A stretch of 64,000 bases of DNA from an uncultured Clostridia bacterium (lineage in GTDB: Bacteria; Bacillota; Clostridia; Christensenellales; Borkfalkiaceae). Below the pieces are notes generated by a model, which saw nothing but the letters and a program-made list of their open reading frames with translations, searched no databases and was not told where the DNA came from. The DNA lies in assembly GCA_944354265.1 (NCBI GenBank), contig CALVPX010000002.1:1-64000 (forward strand), given 5' to 3'. The position numbers and the translations under genes are program-made. Shown here in pieces: positions 1 to 7,797 of this stretch (the first letter of the stretch is position 1; each line of letters begins with the position of its first letter).

Positions 1-840
1 TATGTCAACTATTCGCCTGCTTTAAGATTGAAAATACCTAAAAACAGAATTCCCAAAGTACCTACTCGTTCTGCCCCGCATACATATATTCCCAAAGAGT
101 ACATGGAGAAAATATTTGAGCGATTTCCCGAAAACTCATCCAGTTATCTGCCATTAAAATTAGCATATGAATGTGGACTCAGACTTGGCGAAGTTTTTGC
201 TCTTTGTTGGGAAGATGTAGATTTTGTAAATAAGGTAATACGCATCAATCGTCAGGTTCAATGGTATGAGGACAAGGAGCGTAAACTTGAGGAAATAATA
301 AAAAAGAACGGTACGGCTGAATGTGGTAATGGATTTTGGTATTTTGCCCCGCCTAAATATAAGTCTTATAGAGTGGTTGAAATAAGTGACGAGTTGGCAA
401 ATATTTTGACTAACGCAAGAGATAGACAGCTCAAAGCCCGTGATTACTATGGGATATTTTATAAAAACTATTACGCGGCAAATCCTTTATATTTTGACGG
501 GACAAAGCCTGAACGGGAGTGTGGCATAAATAAAATCAGCGATGATGACTCCGGATACCATATTAATCTAATATGTATAAGAGAAAACGGTACCTATGTA
601 TCTCCCAGAACAATGCAACACGTATCAAGGGTAATTAAGAAAGAAATTTTTCCTGATTTCGATTTTCACTCTTTGCGTCATACTCATGCGAGTATGTTAC
701 TTGAAGCCGGTGCCGAGCAGAAATATATTCAAACACGCCTTGGACATAGCAACTTAAAAATAACTATCGATGTCTATGAACATACGACGGAAAATTTAAG
801 GAGCAGAGGCAGAGCTGTAGTTAATAAACTGTATAATTGA
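1..840 (+). CDS. Tyrosine recombinase / phage-type integrase, 5'-truncated by window edge
   Basis: Site-specific recombinase that would integrate or excise a mobile element. The reading frame is open from base 1, and the TTG at 28 is unlikely to be the true start, so the N-terminal part lies outside the window. The catalytic domain is complete: the first Arg lies in ECGLRLGEVFALCWEDVD, then HSLRHTHAS supplies His-x-x-Arg, LGHSNLKIT the next His, and the nucleophile Tyr is in TIDVYEHTT. The DNA is clearly AT-richer than the rest of the window, suggesting horizontal origin. It ends just before a cluster of inverted repeats, as expected for an integrase at the end of an element. The family is sure; the type of element is unknown. 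Confidence 0.93.
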   Translation, partial: YVNYSPALRLKIPKNRIPKVPTRSAPHTYIPKEYMEKIFERFPENSSSYLPLKLAYECGLRLGEVFALCWEDVDFVNKVIRINRQVQWYEDKERKLEEIIKKNGTAECGNGFWYFAPPKYKSYRVVEISDELANILTNARDRQLKARDYYGIFYKNYYAANPLYFDGTKPERECGINKISDDDSGYHINLICIRENGTYVSPRTMQHVSRVIKKEIFPDFDFHSLRHTHASMLLEAGAEQKYIQTRLGHSNLKITIDVYEHTTENLRSRGRAVVNKLYN

Positions 841-856
841 ATAGACATAGTAGAAT

Positions 857-980
857 GATGTTGAATTTTTGCCGAAAAATTCAACATCGGTAAAAAAATC
901 GGACTTTGAACTCAGTTCAACATTGGTAATGAATGTTGAACTAATGTTGAACTGAGAGCCCGTTCAACCCTATGGTTGAG
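857..980. repeat. Cluster of inverted and direct repeats built on GTTGAA/TTCAAC
   Basis: A perfect 14-bp inverted repeat spans 857-870 and 875-888 with a 4-base loop. A second perfect 14-bp inverted repeat spans 911-924 and 943-956. AATGTTGAACT is tandemly duplicated at 932-942 and 943-953, and further copies of TTCAAC or GGTTGA lie at 963-979. At least six copies of the half-site occur in 125 bp beside the integrase. They could be integrase arm-binding sites, an attachment region or an operator array; the sequence alone does not decide. Confidence 0.7.
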
Positions 981-993
981 AAATTTAACAAGA

Positions 994-1032
994 AAAGTGG
1001 TTTTGGAAATTTTCCAAAACCACTTTATTTTG
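994..1032. terminator. Bidirectional intrinsic terminator
   Basis: A 16-bp perfect stem (994-1009 with 1011-1026) is followed by a T-rich tract on the plus strand, with A-rich sequence upstream. It lies between the convergent integrase and GGGtGRT genes and can stop transcription from both. Confidence 0.8.
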
Positions 1033-1069
1033 TTATTTAATTGAGTTAAAACACAATGTCTTGTGTTTA

Positions 1070-2080
1070 TTACTTGCTCATTCCTTCCTGAACGGCAACT
1101 GCAACGGCAACGGTAGCGCCGACCATGGGGTTGTTGCCCATGCCGATGAGGCCCATCATTTCAACGTGGGCGGGAACGGAGGAGGAACCTGCGAACTGCG
1201 CGTCGGAGTGCATTCTGCCCATCGTGTCGGTCATGCCGTAGCTTGCGGGGCCTGCAGCCATGTTGTCGGGGTGGAGCGTTCTGCCCGTGCCGCCGCCTGA
1301 TGCAACCGAGAAGTACTTGACGCCGTTTTCAATGCACCACTTCTTGTAAGTGCCTGCAACGGGGTGTTGGAAGCGGGTGGGGTTGGTGGAGTTACCCGTA
1401 ATCGAAACTGAAACATTTTCAAGCTTCATAATTGCAACGCCTTCGGGAACGCTGTCTGCGCCGTAGCACTTTACTTTAGCGCGGGGGCCGTCGGAGAAGG
1501 CGACGGTGTCAACAACCTTGACCGTCTCGGTGTAGGGGTCGAACTGCGTCTTGCAGTAGGTGAAGCCGTTTATTCTCGAAATGATATAGGCGGCGTCCTT
1601 GCCGAGGCCGTTGAGTATAACGCGGAGGGGCTTTACGCGCACCTTGTTTGCGTTTTCAGCAATCTTGATTGCGCCCTCTGCTGCGGCAAAGCTTTCGTGG
1701 CCTGCAAGGAAGCAGAAGCAGTCGGTATCTTCAGAGAGGAGCATTGCGCCGAGATTGCCGTGGCCGAGGCCAACCTTTCTGTTTTCGGCAACCGAACCGG
1801 GAACGCAGAAGCTCTGCAGGCCGATGCCTATTGCGGCAGCGGCGTCCGAAGCCTTTACGCAGCCCTTTTTGATAGCGATTGCCGCGCCTACGGTGTATGC
1901 CCAAACGGCGTTGTCGAAGCAGATGGGCTGAGTGCCGCGCACGATTTTTTCGCAGTCAACGCCCTTGGAGAGGGCGATATCCTTGCACTCCTCGATGGAG
2001 TTAATGCCGTATTCCTTAAGAACGCCTAAAATTTTGGCTTCCCTTCTTTCAAATCCTTCAAAAAGTGCCATAGTGATCAT
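1070..2080 (-). CDS. GGGtGRT protein
   Basis: About 336 residues of the GGGtGRT family, named for its glycine-rich signature, seen here as SVASGGGTGRTLHPDN in the C-terminal third. The biochemical function is not established. The family is found mainly in anaerobes next to a NifU-like protein, as here: the upstream gene overlaps this one by an ATGA junction, so they are translationally coupled. Two starts are possible: ATG at 2080, 4 bases after the AAGGAGG of the upstream gene's end, or ATG at 2071, giving MALFEGFERR and resembling the usual family N-terminus. Conserved cysteines (for example CFDN, FCVPGS, DCFCF) fit a redox or Fe-S link, which is inference. Confidence 0.9.
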   Translation of the reverse strand: MITMALFEGFERREAKILGVLKEYGINSIEECKDIALSKGVDCEKIVRGTQPICFDNAVWAYTVGAAIAIKKGCVKASDAAAAIGIGLQSFCVPGSVAENRKVGLGHGNLGAMLLSEDTDCFCFLAGHESFAAAEGAIKIAENANKVRVKPLRVILNGLGKDAAYIISRINGFTYCKTQFDPYTETVKVVDTVAFSDGPRAKVKCYGADSVPEGVAIMKLENVSVSITGNSTNPTRFQHPVAGTYKKWCIENGVKYFSVASGGGTGRTLHPDNMAAGPASYGMTDTMGRMHSDAQFAGSSSVPAHVEMMGLIGMGNNPMVGATVAVAVAVQEGMSK

Positions 2081-2802
2081 TCAACCTCCTTGTCGTTTCT
2101 GGGGTCGATGTGTTTAACCGCACCCTGTTCCTTGGTATATCTGCCGTAGGTGCCGATGGACTTTTCGTACGCTTCGTTGGGGGTAAGACCCTTCTTTATG
2201 AAGTCTGTCATCTTGCCGAGCGAAACGAACTTGTATCCGCATACTTCGTTGTTCTTGTCGAGCGCCATGGAGAGGACGTAGCCTTCGGCCATCTCAAGAT
2301 ATCTAACGCCCTTTGCGGCGGTGCCGTACATGGTGCCCACCTGCGAACGGGTGCCCTTGCCCAAATCTTCAAGTCCTGCGCCGATCGCAAGTCCGTCGTC
2401 GGAGAAGGCAGACTGAGTCCTGCCGTACACGATCTGTAAGAAAAGCTCTCTCATAGCGGTGTTGATGGCGTCGCATACAAGGTCGGTGTTGAGCGCTTCA
2501 AGTATTGTCTTGTGGGGAAGAATTTCCGCAGCCATTGCGGCGGAATGGGTCATGCCCGAGCAGCCGATAGTTTCAACAAGCGCTTCCTGAATGACGCCGT
2601 CCTTTACGTTGAGCGTAAGCTTGCAGGCGCCCTGCTGAGGAGCGCACCAACCTACGCCGTGGGTAAGACCTTTGATGTCCTTGATTTCCTTTGCCTGAAT
2701 CCACTGACCTTCTTCGGGAATGGGGGCGGGGCCGTGTTCGAATCTGCCCGAAACGCCCTTGGCAACGCAAATCATGTTTTCAACGTCTTTTGAATATTGC
2801 AT
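2077..2802 (-). CDS. NifU-like iron-sulfur cluster scaffold family protein
   Basis: A 241-residue protein with a NifU/IscU-like N-terminal domain. The Cys ligands sit in CAPQQGAC and ETIGCSGMTHS, the latter resembling the scaffold-type cysteine. It is longer than ordinary IscU (about 130 residues) and belongs to the subfamily paired with GGGtGRT proteins. The start ATG at 2802 follows GGAGG at a spacing of 7. It is the first gene of a two-gene operon with its own promoter. A role in Fe-S assembly is inferred from homology; this subfamily may serve a specific client, perhaps its partner. Confidence 0.88.
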   Translation of the reverse strand: MQYSKDVENMICVAKGVSGRFEHGPAPIPEEGQWIQAKEIKDIKGLTHGVGWCAPQQGACKLTLNVKDGVIQEALVETIGCSGMTHSAAMAAEILPHKTILEALNTDLVCDAINTAMRELFLQIVYGRTQSAFSDDGLAIGAGLEDLGKGTRSQVGTMYGTAAKGVRYLEMAEGYVLSMALDKNNEVCGYKFVSLGKMTDFIKKGLTPNEAYEKSIGTYGRYTKEQGAVKHIDPRNDKEVE

Positions 2803-2887
2803 TACAGTTCCTCCAAAAAATTTTAAATCGCCGCCTTGTCCGGCGGACGTATAGGCGGACGTATATTATCTCTTTGTGTCCGCAACG

Positions 2888-2916
2888 ATTATAACACAGC
2901 CGCGCCTTTTAATCAA
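2888..2916 (-). promoter_or_regulatory. Sigma-A promoter of the NifU-like/GGGtGRT operon
   Basis: Read on the minus strand: -35 TTGATT (2916-2911), a 17-bp spacer and an extended -10 TGTTATAAT with TATAAT at 2893-2888. It predicts a leader of about 80 nt carrying the 12-bp tandem duplication. Confidence 0.75.
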
Positions 2917-2977
2917 TAATTTTTTAGCAAAAAATTGCGCCTTAAAAGGTAAAAAATTCGTAAACTCAAAAAAAGTG

Positions 2978-3005
2978 TTTACAAGTTGCAGTTTTGTATT
3001 ATAAT
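2978..3005 (+). promoter_or_regulatory. Sigma-A promoter of mcsA-mcsB-clpC
   Basis: TTTACA at 2978-2983, a 16-bp spacer, and TATAAT at 3000-3005. The leader to mcsA would be about 120 nt. Confidence 0.75.
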
Positions 3006-3014
3006 ATTATGTGT

Positions 3015-3124
3015 AATATTGCGTACGCTATTCAAAAACGTCGGCGTCGCAATATTGCGCGTCTTGTAAGGAGCGTCACTCTGCCAAAGTTGCGGGCAGT
3101 CATCCCGCCCGCACCCGGTTTTTT
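3015..3124 (+). promoter_or_regulatory. mcsA leader with palindrome and hairpin
   Basis: AATATTGCG at 3015-3023 recurs inside the palindrome CGCAATATTGCG at 3048-3059, a candidate operator just downstream of the start point. Further on, TGCGGGC (3091-3097) pairs with GCCCGCA (3107-3113), and a six-T run follows at 3119-3124, five bases after the stem. This might act as a weak attenuator. The regulator is unknown. Confidence 0.35.
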
Positions 3125-3135
3125 CAAGGAGTTCT

Positions 3136-3639
3136 ATGTCAGTCATCTGCCAGCAATGCAAAAAGCGCCCTGCCACCGTCAACTTCATCGAAACGGTGGG
3201 GGGAGAAACTGTCGCCCTTCACCTGTGCGATCAGTGCTATAAGGAAAAGTACGGCGAGTTCGAAAACGCCGCCGCCAACGCCATAATAAACGGCCTGTTC
3301 GACGTATCTTCGCCCTCAAGGCAAAAGGTGTGCAAGGTGTGCGGCATGCGCTTCGAGGACTACGAAAAGACGGGTCTCTTGGGCTGTCCAAGCTGTTACG
3401 ACGTGTTCAAAAAAGAGCTCATGCCCTATATCGAGAGTATTCACGGCAAGACATATCATATCGGCAAGGGCGGGGGAACACATTCGTCCGAACACGACTT
3501 AAGGCTGCGCCTCAAGAGTCTGCAGGAACAGCTCGAAGGCGCCCTCACCCGCGGCGACTATATCGCCGCAAGCCGCCTCAACAGGCAGATGACCGCCATC
3601 AAAAACGCGATAAAGGGAGGTGTAAATGGCTCAGACTGA
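3136..3639 (+). CDS. mcsA: McsA, zinc-finger activator of the McsB arginine kinase
   Basis: McsA stimulates McsB, which marks proteins for ClpCP degradation by arginine phosphorylation. The 167-residue protein has four CxxC pairs (C5/C8, C31/C34, C66/C69, C84/C87), the zinc sites typical of McsA, and a C-terminal UVR motif at about 121-157. The ATG follows AAGGAG. It overlaps mcsB by 14 bases and leads the mcsA-mcsB-clpC operon. In many Firmicutes ctsR precedes it; here the preceding gene is the unrelated, divergent NifU-like gene. Confidence 0.93.
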   Translation: MSVICQQCKKRPATVNFIETVGGETVALHLCDQCYKEKYGEFENAAANAIINGLFDVSSPSRQKVCKVCGMRFEDYEKTGLLGCPSCYDVFKKELMPYIESIHGKTYHIGKGGGTHSSEHDLRLRLKSLQEQLEGALTRGDYIAASRLNRQMTAIKNAIKGGVNGSD

Positions 3640-4633
3640 TACAGTTGTCGCGTCCTCGCGCATAAGGCTTGCCCGCAACCTCAACGGCTATCCCTTCCCC
3701 TCGCACTTAAAGAGCGACAAACAGGCCAAGGAGATAATCCGCGCCGTGTCCTCCGCGATAAACAAGGTCGACGAATTCAAGCTCTACTATATGGACGGCA
3801 TACCTGAGGAAGAGGCCTTAAACCTCGTCGAGAACCACCTCGTCAGCCCCCTTCTCTTAAAGCGGCCGGCTTACTCCGCGGCGGTCATAAACGAGGCGCG
3901 CAACATCTCCATCATGATAAACGAGGAGGACCACCTGCGCGAACAGTGCATCGAAAAGGGTCTCTCCCTGCGTTCGGCCTATGCCACCATGTCGGGCAAG
4001 GACAACATAATATCCCGCTCCATTCAGTTCGCCTACGACGAACAGCTCGGCTATCTGACGGCCTGCCCGTCAAATCTCGGCACGGGTTTAAGGGCGTCGG
4101 TCATGCTCTTTTTGCCCGCCCTCACATCCACTCTTCTCATGCCGCGCGTCATACGCTCGGCAAATAAACTCGGCCTCACCGTCCGCGGAATGTACGGCGA
4201 AGGCAGTCAGGCAGAGGGGTACATGTATCAACTGTCCAACGAAGTCACTTTGGGCGTGACGGAGGAGGAGATAATCTCCCTCGTCGAGCAGGTGGTGGAG
4301 CGCGTATCCGAAATGGAGCTCACCGAGCGCACAAAGTTAAAGACGGGCGAGCGCGCAATGCAGATAAAGGACGCCTGCCTGCGCTCCTACGGCGTGCTCA
4401 CCAACTGCGCCATGATGGCGAGCGAGGAGTTCGAAAAGCTGTGCGCCAACTTAAAACTCGGCGTCTGTCTCGGCTATTTCTCCTCCGACGGCATCGGGTG
4501 GATAGACGACCTGATAATACGCATGAAACCTTCCAACCTCAACCTCATCGCGGGCAGAAAGCTGTCTGCGGGCGAGCGCGACTGCTACCGCGCCGAGTAC
4601 GCCTGCCGCCGCGTCAAGGAAGGCATAAAATAA
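3626..4633 (+). CDS. mcsB: Protein arginine kinase McsB
   Basis: An ATP:guanido phosphotransferase-fold kinase that phosphorylates arginine residues and thereby targets proteins to ClpC-ClpP. Diagnostic segments are SSRIRLARNL near residue 10 (nucleotide-binding arginines) and LTACPSNLGTGLRAS near 144-158, with the active-site Cys at about 147. The length of 335 is slightly below the usual 350 or so, with a short C-terminus. A strong GGGAGGT lies before the ATG. It is translationally coupled to mcsA. Confidence 0.95.
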   Translation: MAQTDTVVASSRIRLARNLNGYPFPSHLKSDKQAKEIIRAVSSAINKVDEFKLYYMDGIPEEEALNLVENHLVSPLLLKRPAYSAAVINEARNISIMINEEDHLREQCIEKGLSLRSAYATMSGKDNIISRSIQFAYDEQLGYLTACPSNLGTGLRASVMLFLPALTSTLLMPRVIRSANKLGLTVRGMYGEGSQAEGYMYQLSNEVTLGVTEEEIISLVEQVVERVSEMELTERTKLKTGERAMQIKDACLRSYGVLTNCAMMASEEFEKLCANLKLGVCLGYFSSDGIGWIDDLIIRMKPSNLNLIAGRKLSAGERDCYRAEYACRRVKEGIK

Positions 4634-4652
4634 TTTTTTACAGTCATTGGCG

Positions 4653-4675
4653 GGCACATATGTGCCGTCCAACGG
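4653..4675. repeat. Dispersed repeat CATATGTGCCGTCCAA, copy 1
   Basis: Contains a perfect 14-bp palindrome GGCACATATGTGCC (4653-4666) followed by GTCCAA. Related copies lie at 7294-7316 and 21418-21440, each immediately after a stop codon region. Confidence 0.6.
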
Positions 4676-4730
4676 CAATATTCAATGTTCCGCCATATCA
4701 ATAAAATCCTTTTCTTAAGGAGGAAAAACG

Positions 4731-7256
4731 ATGGATACAAACAGATTTTCCCATAATTTACAGATAGTCGTGGCACGCTCGCGCGAAGTGGCCGCCAACA
4801 TGGACACAAGCTACATCGGCAGCGAACACCTCGTGTATGCCATGCTCATAACTCCCGACTGCACCGCCTGCGGCATACTCATGAGCGCGGGCGTCTCCGA
4901 GGAAAAGTTCAGGCGCTATCTTTTAAATTCCGCCGACCGCAACTCGTCCATAACGGGCTACACGCCGCGCACCAAGCACATGTTCGAGCGCGCTGTCGAT
5001 CTCGCCGTCGAATACGGCGGTGAGGACGCCCTCGCCGGCACCGAGCATCTCATGCACGCCGTTATGGAGTCTCCCGAATGTCTCGCCATGCGCATACTGC
5101 GCGCCATAGGCGTCAACGTCAGCCTGCTCGCCTCCCGCCTAGAAATGGCCTTAAACGGCTACTATGAAAACGAGGACGACGATGAGGACGAGGTGATCTC
5201 CAATCCCATATGGCTGTTCGAGGAGAGCCCTTCCCACGCTCAGCGCCAGCGCAAGACCAATCAGAAGAACGAGCGCTCAGACAGTCTCAATCCCGAACTT
5301 GCCCAATACGGCACCAACCTCACGCAAAAGGCGCGCGAGGGCAAAATTGATCCCGTGATCGGCAGAAAGAAGGAGATTGACAAAATAATTCAGGTGCTCT
5401 CCCGCCGCACAAAGAACAATCCCGTCCTCATAGGCGAACCGGGCGTCGGCAAGTCGGCGGTAGTGGAGGGACTTGCTCAGGCAATAGTCAACAATCAGGT
5501 GCCCGATCTTTTAAAGGGCAAAATAGTGTTCTCGCTCGACCTCGCTAGCATGGTCGCCGGCTCCAAGTACAGGGGCGACTTCGAGGAGCGCCTAAAGAAC
5601 GCCATCAACTCCATAAAGGAAAACGGCAACATAATTCTCTTCATAGATGAAATCCACAACCTCGTCGGCGCCGGCTCCACGTCGGACGGCAACATGGACG
5701 CGGCAAATATCTTAAAGCCCATGCTCGCCCGCGGCGAACTGCAGACCATCGGCGCCACCACCTTGGAGGAGTACCGCAAGTATATCGAAAAGGACGCCGC
5801 TTTAGAGCGCCGCTTCACCCCCGTTCAGGTGGATGAACCGTCCGTCGAGGACACTGTGGCAATCCTCCGCGGTCTGCGCGACAAGTACGAAGCCCACCAC
5901 AAAGTAGTCATCACCGACGAGGCGATAATTGCCGCCGCCACACTCTCGGACAGATATATAACCGACAGGTACCTGCCCGACAAGGCCATCGACCTCATAG
6001 ACGAAGCCGCCTCGCGCGCCCGCCTCGACAGCTACAACGCCCCCGAGGAGATAAAGGAGCTCGAGGAAAAGTTAAAGAGGCTCAACGCCGAAAAGACCAA
6101 GGCCGCCCGCGGCGAAAATTACACGCAGGCGCAGAAACTCGTCGACGAAATAAACGCCGTTCAGGCCAAAATAAAGTCGCTCGACTCTCAGTGGAAGGAG
6201 GGCGTCCACGCCACCGCGCCTCAGATAGGCAGCGAGGAGATAGCAAAAATAGTCAGCTCGTGGACGGGCGTCCCCGTCTTAAAGCTCACCGAGCAGGAGA
6301 GCGAAAAACTTCTGCACCTCGAAGATAACCTTCACAAGCGCATAATAGGGCAGGACGAAGCCGTCTCCGCCGTGTCGCGCGCCATCCGCCGCGCCCGCGC
6401 AGGCCTGAACGAGGCCAACAAACCCATCGGCTCCTTCATATTCGTCGGCCCCACGGGCGTCGGCAAAACCGACCTCGCCAAGGCACTCGCCGAGGCGATG
6501 TTCGGCGACGAAAAGCTGATGATAAGGCTTGATATGTCCGAGTTTATGGAAAAGCACACCGTCTCCAAACTCATCGGCGCGCCTCCCGGATATGTCGGCT
6601 ACGACGACAACAACGGCGGTCAGCTCACCGAGCGCGTGCGCAGAAAGCCCTATTCGGTCGTGCTCTTCGACGAAATCGAAAAGGCCCACCCCGACGTGTT
6701 CAACATCCTTCTGCAAATTCTCGACGACGGCCGCCTCACCGACAGCAAGGGCAGGGTAGTCAACTTCAAAAATACCATTATAATCATGACGTCCAACGTC
6801 GGCGCCGGTCAGATAAAGAAGATGAGCGGGCTCGGCTTTGCCAATCCCGATGCCGACGACGGCTACGACGACATGAAGGAAAACATAATGGAGGCTCTCC
6901 GTCAGTCCTTCAAACCCGAGTTCTTAAACAGACTTGACGACATAATCATCTTCCGCAAGCTGACCAAGGAGGAGGCGGGCAAAATCTGCTACAAGATAAT
7001 CGACGGTCTCCGCGCAAGGCTTAAGGATAGGAACATATCCATAGAACTCACGCCCGCCGCCATGGATAAACTCATCGACGAGGGCTACTCCGACGAATAC
7101 GGCGCCCGCCCCTTGAAGCGCGTAGTGCAAAAGCGCATAGAGGACAGATTGTCCGACGAAATTTTGGCCGGCAGAATTCTGCACGGCGAAAAGGTCACCG
7201 TCGACGTAAAGGACGGCAACTTCGTGTTCTCCTCAAAGGCCGTTGCATCCGACTGA
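4731..7256 (+). CDS. clpC: ATP-dependent unfoldase ClpC
   Basis: A Hsp100 unfoldase that feeds substrates, including arginine-phosphorylated ones, to ClpP. The 841 residues hold an N-terminal Clp double repeat (about 1-145), AAA+ module 1 with Walker A GEPGVGKSA at about 235, a middle region with a UVR-like coiled coil (about 440-490), and AAA+ module 2 with Walker A GPTGVGKT at about 573, followed by the C-terminal D2-small domain. A strong AAGGAGG precedes the ATG. It follows mcsB after a gap of about 100 bp holding a dispersed repeat, and a strong terminator follows. Confidence 0.97.
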   Translation: MDTNRFSHNLQIVVARSREVAANMDTSYIGSEHLVYAMLITPDCTACGILMSAGVSEEKFRRYLLNSADRNSSITGYTPRTKHMFERAVDLAVEYGGEDALAGTEHLMHAVMESPECLAMRILRAIGVNVSLLASRLEMALNGYYENEDDDEDEVISNPIWLFEESPSHAQRQRKTNQKNERSDSLNPELAQYGTNLTQKAREGKIDPVIGRKKEIDKIIQVLSRRTKNNPVLIGEPGVGKSAVVEGLAQAIVNNQVPDLLKGKIVFSLDLASMVAGSKYRGDFEERLKNAINSIKENGNIILFIDEIHNLVGAGSTSDGNMDAANILKPMLARGELQTIGATTLEEYRKYIEKDAALERRFTPVQVDEPSVEDTVAILRGLRDKYEAHHKVVITDEAIIAAATLSDRYITDRYLPDKAIDLIDEAASRARLDSYNAPEEIKELEEKLKRLNAEKTKAARGENYTQAQKLVDEINAVQAKIKSLDSQWKEGVHATAPQIGSEEIAKIVSSWTGVPVLKLTEQESEKLLHLEDNLHKRIIGQDEAVSAVSRAIRRARAGLNEANKPIGSFIFVGPTGVGKTDLAKALAEAMFGDEKLMIRLDMSEFMEKHTVSKLIGAPPGYVGYDDNNGGQLTERVRRKPYSVVLFDEIEKAHPDVFNILLQILDDGRLTDSKGRVVNFKNTIIIMTSNVGAGQIKKMSGLGFANPDADDGYDDMKENIMEALRQSFKPEFLNRLDDIIIFRKLTKEEAGKICYKIIDGLRARLKDRNISIELTPAAMDKLIDEGYSDEYGARPLKRVVQKRIEDRLSDEILAGRILHGEKVTVDVKDGNFVFSSKAVASD

Positions 7257-7293
7257 TAAAATGTATTCGTTAAACTGAAAAATGCCATTCGTT

Positions 7294-7316
7294 GCGGCAT
7301 ATGTGCCGCCCAATTA
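7294..7316. repeat. Dispersed repeat CATATGTGCCGTCCAA, copy 2
   Basis: GCGGCA-TATG-TGCCGC followed by CCAATTA. It matches the copies at 4653 and 21418 in the CATATGTGCC core and the following CCAA. Confidence 0.6.
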
Positions 7317-7322
7317 AAAATT

Positions 7323-7361
7323 CCCCGCCGCAAAACTTCGTGTTTTGCGGCGGGGTTTTTT
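7323..7361 (+). terminator. Intrinsic terminator of clpC operon
   Basis: A 14-bp perfect stem (7323-7336 with 7342-7355), loop TTCGT, and six T at 7356-7361. Confidence 0.92.
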
Positions 7362-7732
7362 AATTAGTGAATAGTGAATAATGAATAGTGAATAGTGAAT
7401 AGTTATGGCGCAAAACCATATTGTAGCCTCCACTTAGTTAAGGGGAGGTGGCATGCTTTAGCATGGCGGAAGGGTTTGTACCTTATTGTCATACTGAGTG
7501 AAGGGCACTTCAGCGCCCGCAGCGGAGAAACCTCCCAAACGAAGTCGCGCAGTTAATATATAATCTATGTCATACTGAGCGGAGCAGGGCGTAGACCTGC
7601 GCAGTCGAATGTATCTAGTCTAATAAAAACCGAACAAGATTTTTCAAATTCGTTCGTCGCATATCGCTCCTCAGAATAGGTAAGGCTTATTTTGCCACCC
7701 TTCCCCCCAAAAAATTTATTTGTCGGCAGATA
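7362..7732. repeat. Mosaic of intergenic repeats, no gene seen
   Basis: Begins with five 7-bp units of AGTGAAT type (7366-7400, one unit AATGAAT). Next comes a segment with CCACTTAGTTAAGGGGAGGTGG and a GCATG inverted pair (about 7431-7475). Then TGTCATACTGAG occurs twice, at 7487-7498 and 7568-7579; a related TGTCATTCCGACG pair lies at 11345-11390. Such segments resemble non-coding repeat families scattered through clostridial genomes. No open frame with coding character was seen. Confidence 0.65.
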
Positions 7733-7762
7733 TTGACATGCCGTCCCTTAATTTGGTATAAT
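7733..7762 (+). promoter_or_regulatory. Sigma-A promoter of the GNAT-like gene
   Basis: TTGACA at 7733-7738, an 18-bp spacer, TATAAT at 7757-7762. Confidence 0.8.
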
Positions 7763-7797
7763 GAGGGCAGATATAACTTAGGATAAATGCAAAGAAT

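Larger units (their letters stand above)
2803..3135. other. Divergent intergenic region between NifU-like operon and mcsA
   Basis: This 333-bp gap holds a leftward promoter, a rightward promoter, a 12-bp perfect tandem duplication (2842-2853 and 2854-2865) in the NifU-like leader, a CCGCC/GGCGG hairpin beside it, and a CGCAATATTGCG palindrome downstream of the mcsA promoter. No CtsR-type operator (GGTCAAA direct repeat) and no CIRCE element were seen. Confidence 0.6.

Noticed and set aside
7366..7400. CRISPR array
   Set aside because: Five contiguous 7-bp units with no spacers: a simple tandem repeat.
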